Shown here: positions 14,850-15,957 of the stretch, piece after piece | Layout: every line of letters begins with the position of its first letter | Position numbering within the stretch: position 1 is the first letter of the stretch | Source: Alphaproteobacteria bacterium | Lineage (GTDB): Bacteria; Pseudomonadota; Alphaproteobacteria; Sphingomonadales; Emcibacteraceae | Length of the DNA: 15,957 nt | NCBI GenBank assembly: GCA_002749135.1 | Contig: NVVY01000003.1 | Location: 1-15,957 of the forward strand | Direction of reading: 5' to 3' | The notes under the pieces: model-generated | Told to the model about the DNA's origin: nothing | Seen by the model: the letters and a program-made list of their open reading frames with translations, nothing else | Databases searched by the model: none | Program-made: the position numbers and the translations under genes

Positions 14850-15692
14850 ATGCCCGAACCACAGTCACGATTCCTGAAGTGTCAGGGGCGTAATATTCAT
14901 TTTCTGGAATGGGGTGATCCGGCCCGAGATACGGTTGTCATCTGGCACGGCGTCACCGGCACCTGCTGCGACCATGAGGAACTGGCCGCCCGGCTGGCCC
15001 GTGACTATCATGTGATCTGCCCGGATTCCATTGGCTGCGGCCTGTCTGACTGGGCCCATGACAAGAAAAGGGACCCCGGCCTGACCGCTTATGCTGAAAT
15101 GGCGCGGGATTTACTGGGTCAGTTGGGGCTGAGCCGCGTGCGCTGGATCGGGGCGTCAAAGGGCGGCGGCCTTGGCCTTGTCCTTGCCGCCACCATGACC
15201 GACTGTGTCATCAGCCATTTAATCCTTGATGATGTGGGGCCGGGCTTTCCCGAATGGCTCCGTCAGGCGGCCATGAAAAATATTGCCAGTCCCCCTCATT
15301 TTGACAGCTTCACCAAATTTGAAACCTATCTGAAAGAGATGCTGACCCGCGGCGGTCTGGTGCTGGATGACAAAAGATGGCGTCATCTGTCCGAGACATG
15401 GTGCCGCCAGAATGATGACGGCCTGTTCACCTTTCAGAATGACCCGGCGCTGGCCAATCAGTTCAGCCTTCACGGGCAGGATTTTGATCTCTGGCATCAT
15501 TATGACAGGATTACCGCAAGAACGTTATTGATCCGCGCCAAAAAATCCATTGTCCCTGACCATGAGGTGGATATGATGATAACGCGCGGCCCCAAATGCA
15601 AAGTTCATCAGCGGGACGGCGGCCATATCAGCCTGCTTCATAAACCGGCCCTGCAAAAAGTGATTATGGATTTTCTTAAAAGCGGTGAATGA
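14850..15692 (+). CDS. Alpha/beta-hydrolase fold enzyme
   Basis: This is a cytoplasmic hydrolase of the alpha/beta fold, acting on an ester, lactone, thioester or C-C bond; the substrate is not readable. The 280-aa product shows the oxyanion HG (33-34, WHGVTGT), the nucleophile elbow GASKGG with Ser103, and the catalytic His259 (DGGHISLLHKP). The acid after strand 7 is unclear: related enzymes commonly have RGxxSD, whereas this has RAKKSIVPDHE, leaving Asp237 three residues later as the candidate. There is no signal peptide. An in-frame extension upstream to 14709 would overlap marR by 137 bp; ATG at 14850 is chosen because it starts 4 bases after the marR stop and gives a normal N-terminus. 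A GGGAGGA tract is about 15 bases upstream, so translation may be coupled to marR. The stop overlaps that of the convergent FMN enzyme by 17 bp. Confidence 0.88.
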   Translation: MPEPQSRFLKCQGRNIHFLEWGDPARDTVVIWHGVTGTCCDHEELAARLARDYHVICPDSIGCGLSDWAHDKKRDPGLTAYAEMARDLLGQLGLSRVRWIGASKGGGLGLVLAATMTDCVISHLILDDVGPGFPEWLRQAAMKNIASPPHFDSFTKFETYLKEMLTRGGLVLDDKRWRHLSETWCRQNDDGLFTFQNDPALANQFSLHGQDFDLWHHYDRITARTLLIRAKKSIVPDHEVDMMITRGPKCKVHQRDGGHISLLHKPALQKVIMDFLKSGE

Positions 15693-15957
15693 ATTCCGGC
15701 GTCAGATCAGAAATTTTCGTGCAGCCCAGCAAGGCCATATCCCGCATGATTTCCGCCCGTAACAGGTCAAACATCCGGTCAACCCCCGCCTCACCCCCGG
15801 CGGCCAGCGCATAGAGATAAGGCCGGCCAATCATCACCGCCGTCGCGCCAAGGGCCAAAGCCTTGATCACATCGGTTCCGCGCCGCACCCCGCTGTCCAG
15901 CAGGATCTCCGCCCGGCCCGCCACCGCCTTGACAATATCCGGCAAGACTTCGATGGT
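15676..15957 (-). CDS. FMN-dependent alpha-hydroxy-acid dehydrogenase, C-terminal part
   Basis: Only the last 93 residues are present; the gene runs off the right edge, and its true start lies outside. The family oxidises 2-hydroxyacids such as lactate, glycolate or mandelate to 2-oxoacids on a TIM-barrel fold with FMN. The visible part has the FMN phosphate-binding block LDSGVRRGTDVIKALALGA, the IGRP motif, YALAAGGEAGVDR and the family C-terminus EIMRDMALLGCTKISDL. It closely follows the glycolate oxidase/L-lactate dehydrogenase pattern, but the substrate-defining residues (N-terminal Tyr, the central His and Arg) are not in the window. The stop TAA (15676-15678) lies inside the 3' end of the convergent hydrolase gene. 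Lactate 2-monooxygenase or lactate dehydrogenase (LldD) are both possible. Confidence 0.9.
   Translation of the reverse strand, partial: TIEVLPDIVKAVAGRAEILLDSGVRRGTDVIKALALGATAVMIGRPYLYALAAGGEAGVDRMFDLLRAEIMRDMALLGCTKISDLTPEFIHRF

Overview
The window reads as chromosomal DNA from a Gram-negative bacterium, most likely an alphaproteobacterium. It encodes two outer-membrane TonB-dependent receptors with a FecI/FecR pair, a MutL of the endonuclease type, and several acyl-CoA or organic-acid functions with their own regulators. That mix, with moderately GC-rich genes and AT-rich spacers, is common in marine or soil heterotrophs of the Kordiimonadales/Emcibacter/sphingomonad kind. The lineage is an inference; there is no rRNA or tRNA here to anchor it.

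Layout, left to right. (1) 1-402: a 53-codon predicted membrane protein on the minus strand (128-289), divergent from mutL, which has a recognisable promoter at 341-369 and starts with TTG. (2) 403-2417: mutL (plus) converging on a 64-aa unknown gene (minus). (3) 2418-2899: a 480-bp gene-free stretch, very AT-rich in its left two thirds, with a perfect 15-bp inverted repeat at 2561-2595. (4) 2900-4877 (minus): a two-gene operon for a DUF485 protein (YjcH-like) and an ActP-like acetate/cation symporter, overlapping by 8 bp. (5) 4934-11559 (minus): a FecI-type sigma factor, a FecR-type anti-sigma factor, a receptor with an N-terminal STN signalling domain, then a paralogous receptor without that domain, closed by a strong intrinsic terminator at 4934-4968. 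(6) 11560-11682: a divergent control region with a near-consensus promoter overlapped by an 8+8 bp inverted repeat. (7) 11683-15957: a fused 3-hydroxyacyl-CoA dehydrogenase/enoyl-CoA hydratase with dehydrogenase first (opposite to FadB), a convergent TetR regulator, a divergent MarR-alpha/beta hydrolase operon, and the 3' end of an FMN-dependent alpha-hydroxy-acid dehydrogenase cut by the window edge.

How it may work together (inference). The sigma/anti-sigma/STN-receptor set is a cell-surface signalling relay: ligand binding to the 839-aa receptor should be passed through FecR to the sigma factor, raising expression of both receptors. Nearby genes suit uptake and oxidation of a small carboxylic or acyl compound: acetate symport, beta-oxidation-type hydration/dehydrogenation, ester or C-C hydrolysis and 2-hydroxyacid oxidation. 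No siderophore, haem or iron-storage gene is visible, so the receptor ligand need not be an iron chelate. I see no CRISPR, phage, defence system or intact mobile element. The most unusual items are the inverted-order fusion enzyme with an altered active-site position, the STN-plus/STN-minus receptor pair, several exact palindromes at regulatory positions, and an 18-bp sequence that covers the stop codons of two unrelated genes.
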